Shown piece after piece: positions 54,501 to 63,245 of a stretch of DNA of 64,000 nucleotides. Position numbers and translations under genes: made by a program. The notes under the pieces were generated by a model. That model searched no databases. It saw only the letters and a list, made by a program, of their open reading frames with translations, and was not told the origin of the DNA. Numbering within the stretch: the stretch's first letter is position 1; the number at the start of each line of letters is the position of its first letter. Source of the stretch: CAIYTF01 sp963664845 (GTDB taxonomy: Bacteria; Bacteroidota; Ignavibacteria; Ignavibacteriales; Ignavibacteriaceae). Location: positions 5,882,412 to 5,946,411 of the forward strand of contig OY761615.1 of assembly GCA_963664845.1 (NCBI GenBank). Reading direction: 5' to 3'.

Positions 54501-56322
54501 CCGAATATGATTGTTCTTCGGAACTGGATCCGGTTGCAACGTTTCCGAATGCTGTTAAGGCACCCGAAATACTGATTGCCGGATTTGAAGTTGCAGCTTC
54601 ACCAATGACAAAATCGCCAAAAGAGGTAACACCACTGACCGAAGTTGATGTTGTGGTTTTGGTTCCCACAATCTGGGAATTCCATACCGACAAATTATCA
54701 TAGTTTTTTACAATAAAACTGTTGGTCGCAGCACCAGCATCAACATCACCATTAACAAAATTAAAAGTTGCTGAATACTCATCAAAATTCGCGCTGTTAT
54801 TGGTAATGGTCCAATAACGGTTTACGCTCTTGGATGAATTTATTCCCGCTGTTAAAATATTAGGGTGATCACCGGCAACTGTCTTCACTGACACCGAGCC
54901 TGTATTCGCGGGATCAACATTATAAAAAACTGCTGAAACCGGCGCATACGAGTTCCCATCACCGACTTCAAAGATCATGGATGGTGATCCCGGGGGTAAA
55001 ACTTTGGAGAAGGTTCCATTTATATACCCAACACGACCGGAAGTTACTGAGCCGGTGGCGGAAAGTGTCAGCGAGTTAGCTCCCGTAGTGATGTTTCCTC
55101 CTGATAATGTCAATGCGCCGGTTACCGTTGTATTACCTCCCAAGGTGACACCGGAAGTGTTTGAAATCAGCAGATTAGAATAGTTTGCAGGAGAAGCCGG
55201 AAGTGTGTAGGTGGATGCCACAGTTGGGGTGTAATATTCAACCGTAGAACCGCTATTCAAGGTAATTGACCCCGTAATTGAATTCGCACCAATCGTTGGC
55301 CAGGTTCCGTCTTTGAGACGCAGAGTACCGGTGGACGAGACTGTTGTTGTCCCAAGGTTGCGAACACTGGTGGCCGAATTGCCCAAATCAAACACACCGT
55401 TTATGATGGTAGTAGACTTTGCGAAGTCAATAACACCGGTGCCACCGACTATTTTACCTCCAGACGCTATCGTTAATGTGATGTTAGTGTTATTGTTTGC
55501 AGTTGAGGATGTGTTGGTAAATGCATTTCCCACATAAAGAGTACCGGTTGATAAAACATTAAATGCTCCAGTATGTGCTGCATCAGTACGCAACTGAATT
55601 GTTCCGTTAGCTCCACAGGTAATAGTACCGGCAACATTCACAACAAAGCTAAGTGCACCGTCGGTATTGGTGCTGGAAGTTGTGTAAAACCCTGTATAAT
55701 CACCGAAGGTTATTGAAGCTCCTGCATCAACCGTAATAAGTGAAAACACTCCTGCACTATTGGTAATTTGCAGCCCTGATCCGGAACTGGTCGTGCCAGC
55801 CTGGTAGGTAACAAACAAATTGGTTGAAATTTTTAACTCAGGGACAACCCCAACCGGGTTAAGTTTTGCAACTTTCATAACACCACTGCCGGATATTGTG
55901 ATAGCTGAACTGCCATAGCAATCTACTCTTAATCCATCGGTTCCACCGGAATTTCCTATGGTGCCATTGTTAACGATGCTTGTTCCATAAAACCGTAATA
56001 CCTTTTGGCCGGAACTTCCGATATTTGTTCCATTTGAAATGAGTGTTCCCCCATTGTCAATTGTTAAATTCAAACAGAATTTATTGGTCGTTTCATAGGT
56101 GATGGTATGACCGCTTCTGATATATACGTTTGTTGCGTTGGTAGGTATGGCTGTTGCCGGTGTAGCACCAGCCCATGTGCCATTGGTAACGCACTTGACC
56201 CAAACCGTCGCATATGCGCCCCAGTTACCACTTGCAACTGATTGATAGTCGCCTACTACCTGACTAAACACATTAACACTCAATGCTGAAAGCATCAACA
56301 AAAAGGTAAATAATTTCTTCAT
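51595..56322 (-). CDS. Very large secreted beta-repeat protein with the tandem EF-hand (dockerin-like) C-terminal module
   Basis: 1575 residues. A signal peptide (1-20, VNVFSQ) precedes two G8-like regions (opening SGNWGAYATVWV; and SGNWSAAASWLGSVVPTATDNV near 870). Long beta-helix-like repeats rich in Gly, Thr and Ser (TLTIASGGKI, LTLSGGNITTGANSL) follow. Around 615-720 there is an Ig/choice-of-anchor-type domain (SYSVAGVNLTADISI, TIIYVRFSPGTTG), then an FNIII-like domain. The C-terminal module ends with EF-hand loops DVDGSEFIDNND (1493-1504) and DLDGTRFVDNND (1523-1534), 84 residues from GDVD to the end, exactly as in the 1251-residue paralogue. No T9SS type A module. Low complexity prevents a more exact fold call. 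Probable surface or matrix protein. Confidence 0.75.
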   Translation of the reverse strand: MKKLFTFLLMLSALSVNVFSQVVGDYQSVASGNWGAYATVWVKCVTNGTWAGATPATAIPTNATNVYIRSGHTITYETTNKFCLNLTIDNGGTLISNGTNIGSSGQKVLRFYGTSIVNNGTIGNSGGTDGLRVDCYGSSAITISGSGVMKVAKLNPVGVVPELKISTNLFVTYQAGTTSSGSGLQITNSAGVFSLITVDAGASITFGDYTGFYTTSSTNTDGALSFVVNVAGTITCGANGTIQLRTDAAHTGAFNVLSTGTLYVGNAFTNTSSTANNNTNITLTIASGGKIVGGTGVIDFAKSTTIINGVFDLGNSATSVRNLGTTTVSSTGTLRLKDGTWPTIGANSITGSITLNSGSTVEYYTPTVASTYTLPASPANYSNLLISNTSGVTLGGNTTVTGALTLSGGNITTGANSLTLSATGSVTSGRVGYINGTFSKVLPPGSPSMIFEVGDGNSYAPVSAVFYNVDPANTGSVSVKTVAGDHPNILTAGINSSKSVNRYWTITNNSANFDEYSATFNFVNGDVDAGAATNSFIVKNYDNLSVWNSQIVGTKTTTSTSVSGVTSFGDFVIGEAATSNPAISISGALTAFGNVATGSSSEEQSYSVAGVNLTADISIVPPTGFEISTGTGTSFVPTNPLILPHTSGTVASTIIYVRFSPGTTGAFSGNIVHTSTTASQNFTVSGYGISVQPTTQASSVVFGNNPGLPTSITVSWTNGNGTNRLVVARAGSAVTSNPSNGTSYTANTVFGSGSAIGSGPGYVVYAGSGSSVDVTGLTEGSIYYFSVYEFNGSGGTENYLLTPATGIRGANIILSNGSGNWSAAASWLGSVVPTATDNVKIASSSTITVDVATAACKNILFNSSTSSKLAFAAGSVLNVYGDFTTLGANLIPTWTAGAKLKFTGAAATQIIGGLSVSKTSTSQLPFMEVVVDKSAGKVTTQGGDFTFLLGTSLEIINGTFELGATDDIEAVAGDMTTATTPTITVQSGGVFTMLGGDSHICSGLAASTLPIGKLTINGTANLGSNTSTTKGVNFNNVDVNAGGTLNLTNTWGTTKLFNPGTLTIQTNGKLGINTSENIWNSTAVLTANSGSTIEITSASNYFPITAQFTDLGTIAYAAASGDQTVYDRAYNNLELRSAGNKNWTMSGSRTNANVKVENGAILNLLTSSTAHNLTVSTALNLNGGLIVLGANNLVLASGASITGTPSATNMIDASGSGSVYKSIANSTVLPYSYTFPIGNNGSTPVYSPVTVTVNAGSVLSTAQVGVNLAAAKHPSNTSGTDFLNRYWTVTASGITTPSYDLTFSYTEADVSVPAHEANLHGGVYDGAAWTLLGLVNAGTHQLLVTGISTLGSFTAGESGSFSSVTPVVITLVPQGYSANPSTNAALLASPGETFTIHFADPVSLVDVESHQATLTLGTTSIQAAANFALLTTGTYYIYITHPNTMTTWSREGGETITTGSAFNYDFTSAKTQAYGGNLIQNATTGAWCVFSGDVDGSEFIDNNDLLLIDNDAFRFVSGASITDLDGTRFVDNNDLLICDNNAYNFVGVKKPSAVKAAVTPITTGTVKAQANKVQD

Positions 56323-56878
56323 AGTCTTTCACCAATTAATAAATGAATTGTTTTAATAATTAAATTTGTTTCGCTCAAATGCGTTTTATAGCAGCTTATC
56401 AATAATTGCCAGATTTTTTATGATTGTTCGCTAAAAGTTCTAATGGAAGAAATAAATCGTGCAAAATGCATTATAAGATAGTTTTCGGTTAAGGATCATA
56501 AATAATATGTCATACATCTTATAGTAATATAAGTGATGTATGTTAAATTCAAAAACAAAAAAATGCTGAAATAACATTTTTTATTTAACTGCGGGAATAC
56601 TCTCATCCAGTTGTCTTAGTCTTCAATCCGTAATTTCTTAATAAAACTTCCTTCAATTCCTCTATTCAGCTTGCTTCCCAGGATCAACAACCCACAAATG
56701 GACGGAAATTTCCATGGGCACAAAGCTTAACGCTCAAAAATCTTGAAGATTATCATTGCCGGAAAGCCTTGCATCACTTATATTATGTATGTTGTCTGAC
56801 ATATCTTTGCTCAAATTAACCCAGGGGCCCAAATTCTTTGTTTTATCAACATTTTATCAAAAAATTGCAGGAAAATTT
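56323..56878. other. 556-bp divergent promoter region
   Basis: Between the 1575-residue gene (minus) and the esterase gene (plus). It contains the hairpin at 56511-56542 and a 14-bp inverted pair: TAATATAAGTGATG at 56525-56538 and its exact complement at 56772-56785. The reading frame of the esterase is open back to 56756, but that start has no ribosome site or signal peptide. Confidence 0.5.
56511..56542. promoter_or_regulatory. Hairpin in the divergent promoter region
   Basis: CATACATCTTATA, loop GTAA, then TATAAG-TG-ATGTATG: a 13-bp stem with a two-base bulge. It has no T-tract, so it is more likely an operator or RNA structure than a terminator. Confidence 0.45.
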
Positions 56879-59248
56879 ATGAGCGCGGTACGAAAAAACC
56901 ATATTTATTCATTTTTGCTGGTCTTGTTTTTCTCCGGCTTTAGCTATGGACAAATAATATCGGCAGGTTCAGGATCCTGGAATTCAGTGACGTCTTGGGT
57001 AGGTGGTGTTATTCCAAAAGCAACCGATGATGTAATTATTGCAGCAAGCCACATCATCACGCTTGATATATCTAATGCCGCATGTAATAATCTCACCATA
57101 AATGGCATCGGAGCTACCTTACGTTTTGCAATAAATGGCATCCCAGCAGGCATTACCGTGAACGGAAATATTCTGGTGAATTCAGGCGGCCTCTTTCACG
57201 TCGAAAACAGGAGCCCTGCCGCCGCCGCGAACAGCTACTATGAACATACTCTGACTTTGTTTGGAAATTTAACCAATAAGGGAGTCTTTGATATGCGTGC
57301 AGGCAGCACCAGCGGAGGAACATCAAATGGAGCACACGTAGTATTTGCCGGCACTGCCAATTCTTTGGTTTCACTACAGAACAAACTGTATTTATCCGCC
57401 AGTGAAGAGTTTAATAATGTTACCATAAATAAAACCGGTGGCGCACGAGTGATCCTTACTTCCGGAAACTTATTTATGGTTAGTTCGGCAACCGTTGGGC
57501 CGGCCTATCTTACTTTTCAGAACGGGATAATTGAAACGGGCACTAATATTTGGGTGCTGCTTACCACAAGCAACGCCGGAATAATTGGCGGTTCTGCTTC
57601 ATGCTATGTCGATGGTGCCTTAGGCAGAGGTATGAACTCCAGTGCCGCGGCAAATAAGAAATTTGAAATAGGAGATGCTGATGGATACCGCCCTATTACA
57701 GTGTATTGCACAAATGGTGGCCTTGCAAGCGGACACTATGTGTATGTCAGATTGAATAAGGGTGATGCCAACACGGGAGGCAGTTTGCTAACCGGCGGTA
57801 TTGATACAGTTTCAAGAATCCACTACTATACTGTTGGATATTCTACCGGTGGTGTTGCAACTGCATCTCCTTCCATGGGATTCAGTCAGTTCGCTCCTAC
57901 ATATAATATTGATGATGGTGTAACTCAGGGCAATAATGATCTTCGCGTTGCATACTCCAGTGACAGTCGTGCCACTTGGACAAATGCGGGGCCAACCGGC
58001 GTAACTATAGACCTCTCAAACCCACCCACTGCTATTTTAAGCACAGCACTCTCCACACCGGTTGTTCTTTCCGACAACGCAAATTTACAGGTATGTCTGG
58101 CACACGCAACCGGAGGTAACTCAGGTAGTGTACCAACATTATTCAATGCCAAATACGGCGCTTCACCTTCACATCAATTTGATTTTTGGAAAGCATCATC
58201 TTCCCGCCCCACACCCTTGCTTGTATATATTCACGGTGGTGGGTTCACTTCAGGTGATAAAACCGACATCTCAAACAGCCTGGTTGTTGAATTTATAAGC
58301 CGGGGCATCTCCGTAATGTCGATCAATTACCGGTTTGCTCCTGAAATCATAGTTCCCAATCATTATTACGATTGCGCCAGGGCTATTCAGTACGCACGCT
58401 TTCATGCAAAGGAACTGAATATTGATCCTGCAAAAATTGGAGCAGGTGGAAGTTCTGCCGGCGGTTGTGCCTCCTATTGGCTTGGCTTTCATGATGACCT
58501 CGCTGATCCTCTCAATGCGGATTCGGTTTTACGAATGTCATCACGCTTAAGCTGTGTGGCAATATGGAGTGGACAATCCTGTGTCGACCCCCGGATTCTG
58601 ACCCAGTGGATTGGGCCTGCTGTGTTGGAATTCAGTTATTATACTCAAGGAACAATATTCGGCTTGACTGCGGCGCAGATCGCAATACCAGATGCTCATG
58701 CTGATTCACTCTTCAAAATTGCATCGCCTATCACTTTCCTTACGAAAGATGATGCTCCGGTTTGGGCATACTACAGCACGGTGGATACAGCAACAACCGG
58801 AAGCCAGGGCATTCACCATATCAACATGGGCTATCGTCTTAAAGATCTCATGGATCCACTCGGCATTGAATGTATTATCAAAAATCCTTCCACGGTAACT
58901 TCAAGTTCCCGCGAAAGCGCAGACTTTTTTCAGAAATACTTCAATAAAGTTACGGGAATCAAAGAAAACAAGCCTGCTCAACCCGGTGGTTTTATTCTAA
59001 ATCAAAACTTCCCGAATCCTTTCAATCCTTCTACCACCATAAGCTTTGTGCTACCCGTAGATATCAGCGTAAAAGTCAGTATCTACAATCAACTCGGTGA
59101 AAAACTTGTGGAATTAGCCAATGGACCTTTTGCTGCAGGAAACCACACAATTGAATGGAACGCTTCAGGCTATCCGTCAGGGATTTATTTCTATGAATTG
59201 CGAACGGATAAATTTACTTCGACCAGAAAGCTTATCGTATTGAAATAA
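56879..59248 (+). CDS. Surface esterase (BD-FAE/lipase-like alpha/beta hydrolase) with G8-like repeat region and T9SS sorting domain
   Basis: 789 residues from the ATG at 56879, which has AGGA seven bases upstream and gives a proper signal peptide (SAVRKNHIYSFLLVLFFSG ... SYGQ). The N-terminal ~250 residues start with a G8-like motif (GSWNSVTSWVGGVIPKATDDV) and beta-repeats, as in the neighbouring giants. The alpha/beta-hydrolase domain has the oxyanion motif HGGGF (452-456), nucleophile Ser526 in GGSSAGG (523-529), a likely acid in DDAPVW and His in GIHHINMG. The C-terminus is a T9SS module (NQNFPNPFNPSTTISF ... GIYFYELRT ... KLIVLK). It probably removes acyl or acetyl groups from extracellular glycans. 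It is the only plus-strand gene in this end of the window. Confidence 0.85.
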   Translation: MSAVRKNHIYSFLLVLFFSGFSYGQIISAGSGSWNSVTSWVGGVIPKATDDVIIAASHIITLDISNAACNNLTINGIGATLRFAINGIPAGITVNGNILVNSGGLFHVENRSPAAAANSYYEHTLTLFGNLTNKGVFDMRAGSTSGGTSNGAHVVFAGTANSLVSLQNKLYLSASEEFNNVTINKTGGARVILTSGNLFMVSSATVGPAYLTFQNGIIETGTNIWVLLTTSNAGIIGGSASCYVDGALGRGMNSSAAANKKFEIGDADGYRPITVYCTNGGLASGHYVYVRLNKGDANTGGSLLTGGIDTVSRIHYYTVGYSTGGVATASPSMGFSQFAPTYNIDDGVTQGNNDLRVAYSSDSRATWTNAGPTGVTIDLSNPPTAILSTALSTPVVLSDNANLQVCLAHATGGNSGSVPTLFNAKYGASPSHQFDFWKASSSRPTPLLVYIHGGGFTSGDKTDISNSLVVEFISRGISVMSINYRFAPEIIVPNHYYDCARAIQYARFHAKELNIDPAKIGAGGSSAGGCASYWLGFHDDLADPLNADSVLRMSSRLSCVAIWSGQSCVDPRILTQWIGPAVLEFSYYTQGTIFGLTAAQIAIPDAHADSLFKIASPITFLTKDDAPVWAYYSTVDTATTGSQGIHHINMGYRLKDLMDPLGIECIIKNPSTVTSSSRESADFFQKYFNKVTGIKENKPAQPGGFILNQNFPNPFNPSTTISFVLPVDISVKVSIYNQLGEKLVELANGPFAAGNHTIEWNASGYPSGIYFYELRTDKFTSTRKLIVLK

Positions 59249-59268
59249 GGGAACTTTATGATTAATAA

Positions 59269-59306
59269 GCCCGGTGGAATCTCAAACTTTCACCGGGCTC
59301 TTTTTA
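59269..59306 (+). terminator. Rho-independent terminator of the esterase gene
   Basis: GCCCGGTG (59269-59276) pairs with CACCGGGC (59291-59298), followed by TCTTTTTATT, 20 bp after the stop codon. Confidence 0.92.
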
Positions 59307-59571
59307 TTGCCTTCCCGTAACGACCGGGCGGTCTTCTTCTTTTTAGATTGAAGTTCCTTGTCGCTGAGAGCACCCTCTCCCCCGTACTAAAGTTGTCAAA
59401 TTAGCATAACCATGAGATGCTGATAATAGGATTGTCGCTGATACGACTTGAAGCAGGTAGATCCCTGCCTTCGCAGGAATGGCATTCTTCACAAATCGCG
59501 TTACGCTGAAACCATTGCCTCCGCACAAACCAGAGTCGCTCTATTAGCTGCCATCCCATTGCCCATCTTAC
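59307..59571. repeat. Intergenic stretch with a REP-like hairpin
   Basis: No gene seen. CCTGC-CTTC-GCAGG (59464-59477), within ATCCCTGCCTTCGCAGGAAT, resembles a widespread dispersed intergenic repeat (from memory). Only one copy is in the window. Confidence 0.4.
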
Positions 59572-59608
59572 AAAAAAAATGGCCAGACTTCTGGTGAAAT
59601 CCGGCCAT
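59572..59608 (-). terminator. Terminator of the 1061-residue gene
   Basis: GGCCAGA (59581-59587) pairs, apart from one position, with TCCGGCC (59600-59606). On the minus strand it is followed by ATTTTTTTTG. Its loop (ACTTCTGGTGAAAT) matches those at 47342 and 51466 in position and partly in sequence. Confidence 0.78.
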
Positions 59609-59726
59609 CCCATATAAGCCAAGACACGACTTATTTGCATTTGGAAGATTAGTTTGCCTGCTTTTAATACACGGGTTACCCGGGAAATCGGGACCTTAGT
59701 ACTTACAGTAAGCTTTTTACTTCCAA

Positions 59727-62700
59727 TTAATTGCCTTCAGGTAATACCTGAGAATCTTTCTTTTGATTTGTTTTCACGGTAATTGGTATCCTCAATTGTT
59801 TTTTCATCACGTCCGGTCCCTTTGTTCCAATAAAACCAAATGCATTATTATCACAGATCAATAAGTCATTATTGTCCACATAAAGAGATCCATCCAGGTC
59901 TGTAATCAAATAACCACTCATAAAAGCAAATGCTGCATTGTCGATTAGGAGCAAATCATTGTTGTCAATATATCCACTCTGGTCAACATCACCGCTGTAG
60001 ATGCACCATTTCGTTCCTTTAAGAACCTGATTGTTATTGTAAGCCTGGCTTGCAGCAGAAGTGAAATCATAACTGCTGGTCGAACCTTGCACGAAAGGTA
60101 TTCCGGCAGCACTCCAGGTTTTCACAATTGCTCTCCCCTTGATCAATAAATAGTATGTACCGTTTGCTGCATGCGTAAACTTTGCTGAACCAGTGTATGT
60201 TGTCCGATCAATCACAACATTGGCTGAGTCAACCGGCATGTAAGGAGAAACTGTGCTGGCCAAATATACCTGCAACGTATCCTCAATGCTTAACACAGCA
60301 CTTGAGGATGGATTATAATAGCCCTCAGGAATTGCAGTTATGCTTACGATGCCCGAAGTGGGTCCCGAAAAAGCAGTTGCTTCACCAGCGGTAAAATCAC
60401 CCAACGAAGTTAAACTGCTGCCTGTAATAGAATGCGTAACGGAATTGACACCACCAATATTTGACCATACCGATGCTGTACGTTTTCCGCCAACAAGATT
60501 GGACTCCGTCCCGGTAATGTCACCAGGAAGGTAGTTGCAAACGACCGTATAGTTTGGATTGGAGATACCGGTTGAGGAGATTGTCCAATAACGGTTCACA
60601 TAATCCGCTATACTACTGTTGGCAGGATGTTTCGCATTTGTCAGGTTAACAGAGAGTTGTGCCGCAGAAAAGCTTCCGGAATTGATTGTGATGGTTACAG
60701 GAGAATATTCTGCGATGCCAGTATTATCGCCAACCGGAAAGGTAATTGAATATGGCGTATTCTGTGTATCGTCAATTAGTTTAATAAAAGAACCTGCACC
60801 TTCAGCAACCACCATTCCATTGACGGAGGGTGTCCCTGAAATTACCGCGTCCTTACCAAGGATAAGATTATGTTCTCCAAGAAACAATTTTCCGTTAAGC
60901 AAATTCAATGCACTGGTTACAGTTTTTGAAGAATTGATAAAAACACCATTACTATTATTGATTGTCAGAGCCCCGATAGATGATGCAAGTTCATCACCAG
61001 TGGTTTGGGGATTTGTTGCAGCGTATGCAATTCCTGAATAGCCGGAAACATTGGTAAGATTGGTATACGTCCCGTTTCCACCCAACGTTAAACTGCCACT
61101 TACGGTGACCGGATTCGTAATTGTTATGCCTGCCGTATTGTTCAACAGCAATTGTCCGACGGCAGCAGGTAATAAAGTGCCGGTAACCTGTGCAGCGGTA
61201 CCATTAAATTCGTATGTAGCTAAAGTTGACAGGCTGTTGGCACCTGTTGTGGCAATAACACCATTCAATCCTGATGGATTAGCTGTTTTTATTGTTCCGG
61301 TTGCTCCAAGAACAAACGCATCAGCACCTTGTGAGAAACTTCCCTCAATTATCGTGTTGGTGGCGCCTGTAATTAAAGTTCCGTTTATTGTCAGCGTTAC
61401 AGGGCCCGCTCCAGTCGCTCCAAGGTCCACTTTCAAACCACTGTTCCCCATAAGGGTAATAACCACATCTGAACCAAAGGTCTGATTCCCTCCTGTTGAA
61501 ACATAATTAGAACTTCCAATCGCATTAATACGGATGTCTTTGCAATTTGAATAATCCGTGACATTAAATTTCGGGACAACTGATCCGTTAGTATTATAGA
61601 TCAGATATGCACCGCTAGCATAGTTCAGTGTTCCTGCTGACCCGACTTTGATAAACGCTCCTGTCACACTCGAGCTTGCAAGCGTTCTATTTACAAAACC
61701 GGTTATGGTCCGGTTTGCATCGAGGGTCAGAAATCGTGAACTGTTGATCTTCAAATTTGTGGGACCATTTGTTGCAGGCCATTCGGGCCCTACAGAGGTC
61801 TGATCTGCACCGGAATAAGAATATTCAAGTGTAGCCCCCGGCCCGTAAGTCAGCGAATAGGAGGCGAAATTCAGCACCGGGATGGTTGTCGCTCCGCCCC
61901 GGGTGAACGTGCCGTTTACGGTAACATCACCATTGAATGTTTTTGTGCCGCCAGTTCCGCTGATAATGAGATTATTATACGTCGCACCAGGAATTATCTG
62001 GTCTGCTGAAGCATTAAATGAGAATGTTCCAAATGTGGAGCCTGTCACCGGCATAAAACCTGGGAATAACAAACTGAAATCCGTTATACTTCTTGAAGTT
62101 TGAATGCCAACGCTACCGGTGCTGGTATTGGATATTATAAAAGTACTTGTTGTTCCGTTGCCGGTGAGCGTATTTCCCAGCAAATCGAGGGTCTGTTTTG
62201 CAGATGTAGTATTCGTAAATATAAAATTACCATTTATTGTCAGCGAAGCACCCAGGGAATTTGACCAATCGGAGGTTCCTGCTGAAGCAGATTTTATTCC
62301 AACATTTCCATAGGATTGTCCGTTGGGAAGCGCAGTAATAACTGTTGTACTGCTGCCATTTTTATAAGTAATGGTGGTATTCGAGATGGAATTATCCACC
62401 ACCCAAGTCCATGCACCGGCACCTGATACTTTCAGAATCGTTGCTAAAGGTGTGGCTCCAGTTACGGCAAGTTCAAAAAGTGCACCGTTTGCCAGAGTGA
62501 ATGTTTTGGCTGCTGTCCCAACAATCCAACCGGCTGATCCGTTAAACACCAGTGAAGCATTTGGTCCTGATATGGTGATATTTCCATTGGTTGTAATGAC
62601 ATACCCGCTGCCGCTCAACATGCCGTTCGCAATGATATCACCGCTCAATGACAAATTTGCACCAATATTCAATCTTCCACCACTGTTTATGGTAGTTGAG

Positions 62701-62912
62701 ACAACCGTAGTACTTGTACTGAGGGTAATAACAGCTCCGCTAACAATCACTACATCATCCCCCGCCCCGGGAACCACTCCCCCTACCCAGGTGGTCACTG
62801 AAGTCCAGGCGGCAGTAACAGGGTTTGAAGTTATTGTTGCGGCGTTCAGAATTGATCCTGATGCCAGGCCACAGACAGATAAATAAAGGAAGATCCGTAA
62901 AAAAGTTTTCAT
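59727..62912 (-). CDS. Large secreted beta-repeat protein with the tandem EF-hand (dockerin-like) C-terminal module
   Basis: 1061 residues. A signal peptide (about 1-24, ending SILNAA) leads into a G8-like motif (AAWTSVTTWVGGVVPGAGDDVVIV, ~33-57). About 700 residues of beta-helix-like repeats follow (LTINGNFIFTN, LIISGTGGTKTFNGDVTVNGT). The C-terminal module has AIPEGYYNPSSSA, SYDFTSAASQAY, VLKGTKWC, and EF-hand loops DVDQSGYIDNND (975-986) and DLDGSLYVDNND (1005-1016), then a basic tail. No T9SS type A module is present. Closest in the window to the 1251-residue protein in its C-terminal module. Likely surface-located; ligand unknown. Confidence 0.78.
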   Translation of the reverse strand: MKTFLRIFLYLSVCGLASGSILNAATITSNPVTAAWTSVTTWVGGVVPGAGDDVVIVSGAVITLSTSTTVVSTTINSGGRLNIGANLSLSGDIIANGMLSGSGYVITTNGNITISGPNASLVFNGSAGWIVGTAAKTFTLANGALFELAVTGATPLATILKVSGAGAWTWVVDNSISNTTITYKNGSSTTVITALPNGQSYGNVGIKSASAGTSDWSNSLGASLTINGNFIFTNTTSAKQTLDLLGNTLTGNGTTSTFIISNTSTGSVGIQTSRSITDFSLLFPGFMPVTGSTFGTFSFNASADQIIPGATYNNLIISGTGGTKTFNGDVTVNGTFTRGGATTIPVLNFASYSLTYGPGATLEYSYSGADQTSVGPEWPATNGPTNLKINSSRFLTLDANRTITGFVNRTLASSSVTGAFIKVGSAGTLNYASGAYLIYNTNGSVVPKFNVTDYSNCKDIRINAIGSSNYVSTGGNQTFGSDVVITLMGNSGLKVDLGATGAGPVTLTINGTLITGATNTIIEGSFSQGADAFVLGATGTIKTANPSGLNGVIATTGANSLSTLATYEFNGTAAQVTGTLLPAAVGQLLLNNTAGITITNPVTVSGSLTLGGNGTYTNLTNVSGYSGIAYAATNPQTTGDELASSIGALTINNSNGVFINSSKTVTSALNLLNGKLFLGEHNLILGKDAVISGTPSVNGMVVAEGAGSFIKLIDDTQNTPYSITFPVGDNTGIAEYSPVTITINSGSFSAAQLSVNLTNAKHPANSSIADYVNRYWTISSTGISNPNYTVVCNYLPGDITGTESNLVGGKRTASVWSNIGGVNSVTHSITGSSLTSLGDFTAGEATAFSGPTSGIVSITAIPEGYYNPSSSAVLSIEDTLQVYLASTVSPYMPVDSANVVIDRTTYTGSAKFTHAANGTYYLLIKGRAIVKTWSAAGIPFVQGSTSSYDFTSAASQAYNNNQVLKGTKWCIYSGDVDQSGYIDNNDLLLIDNAAFAFMSGYLITDLDGSLYVDNNDLLICDNNAFGFIGTKGPDVMKKQLRIPITVKTNQKKDSQVLPEGN

Positions 62913-63245
62913 AGAAAGTCCACTCAGATTTGGATTAATAAATTATGCGGTTCGGTTATTTTCAAATTAGCACCCTTTGTTCTCTGGCATAAGAAATATG
63001 CTGACTGCAAAGAAAAAGGGTTACTGCATTGTATTTGATTTTCCATATTTCTTATTTGTGTGCGTTTTTTCCAGCCGGAATACTTGCCGTAAATTAAACA
63101 GTCCGGCCCAGATGAATTTCCACACACCATTTTTGCAGGTATCATTCCCCACCGGATAGTCAATGACCGGGGTTTCATGAAAGTTTCTGCATTGCAGCTA
63201 ACGGTAGCTCAATGCGATGAATTGCCTTGATGGAAGATTGATCTT
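62913..63245. other. 333-bp gap with a 12-bp inverted repeat
   Basis: ATAAGAAATATG (62989-63000) is the exact complement of CATATTTCTTAT (63044-63055). The space between is 43 bp. A weaker hairpin, CATTG(C)AGCT / AGCTCAATG, lies at 63190-63214, just past the stop of the gene at 63246. The promoter of the 1061-residue gene must be here, but I could not place it. Confidence 0.5.

Noticed and set aside
56756..56878. Upstream start for the esterase at 56756
   Set aside because: It would put 41 unlikely residues before a good signal peptide, while the ATG at 56879 has AGGA at the right distance.
62371..62886. 171-codon plus-strand frame, hydrophobic
   Set aside because: Antisense to the repeat-rich 1061-residue gene; Thr/Gly/Val-rich coding sequence commonly leaves such open frames on the other strand.
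47451..62912. Repetitive Gly/Thr/Asn-rich DNA considered as CRISPR-like or satellite repeats
   Set aside because: The repeats are irregular and in frame within coding sequence; no regularly spaced identical units or spacers were seen.
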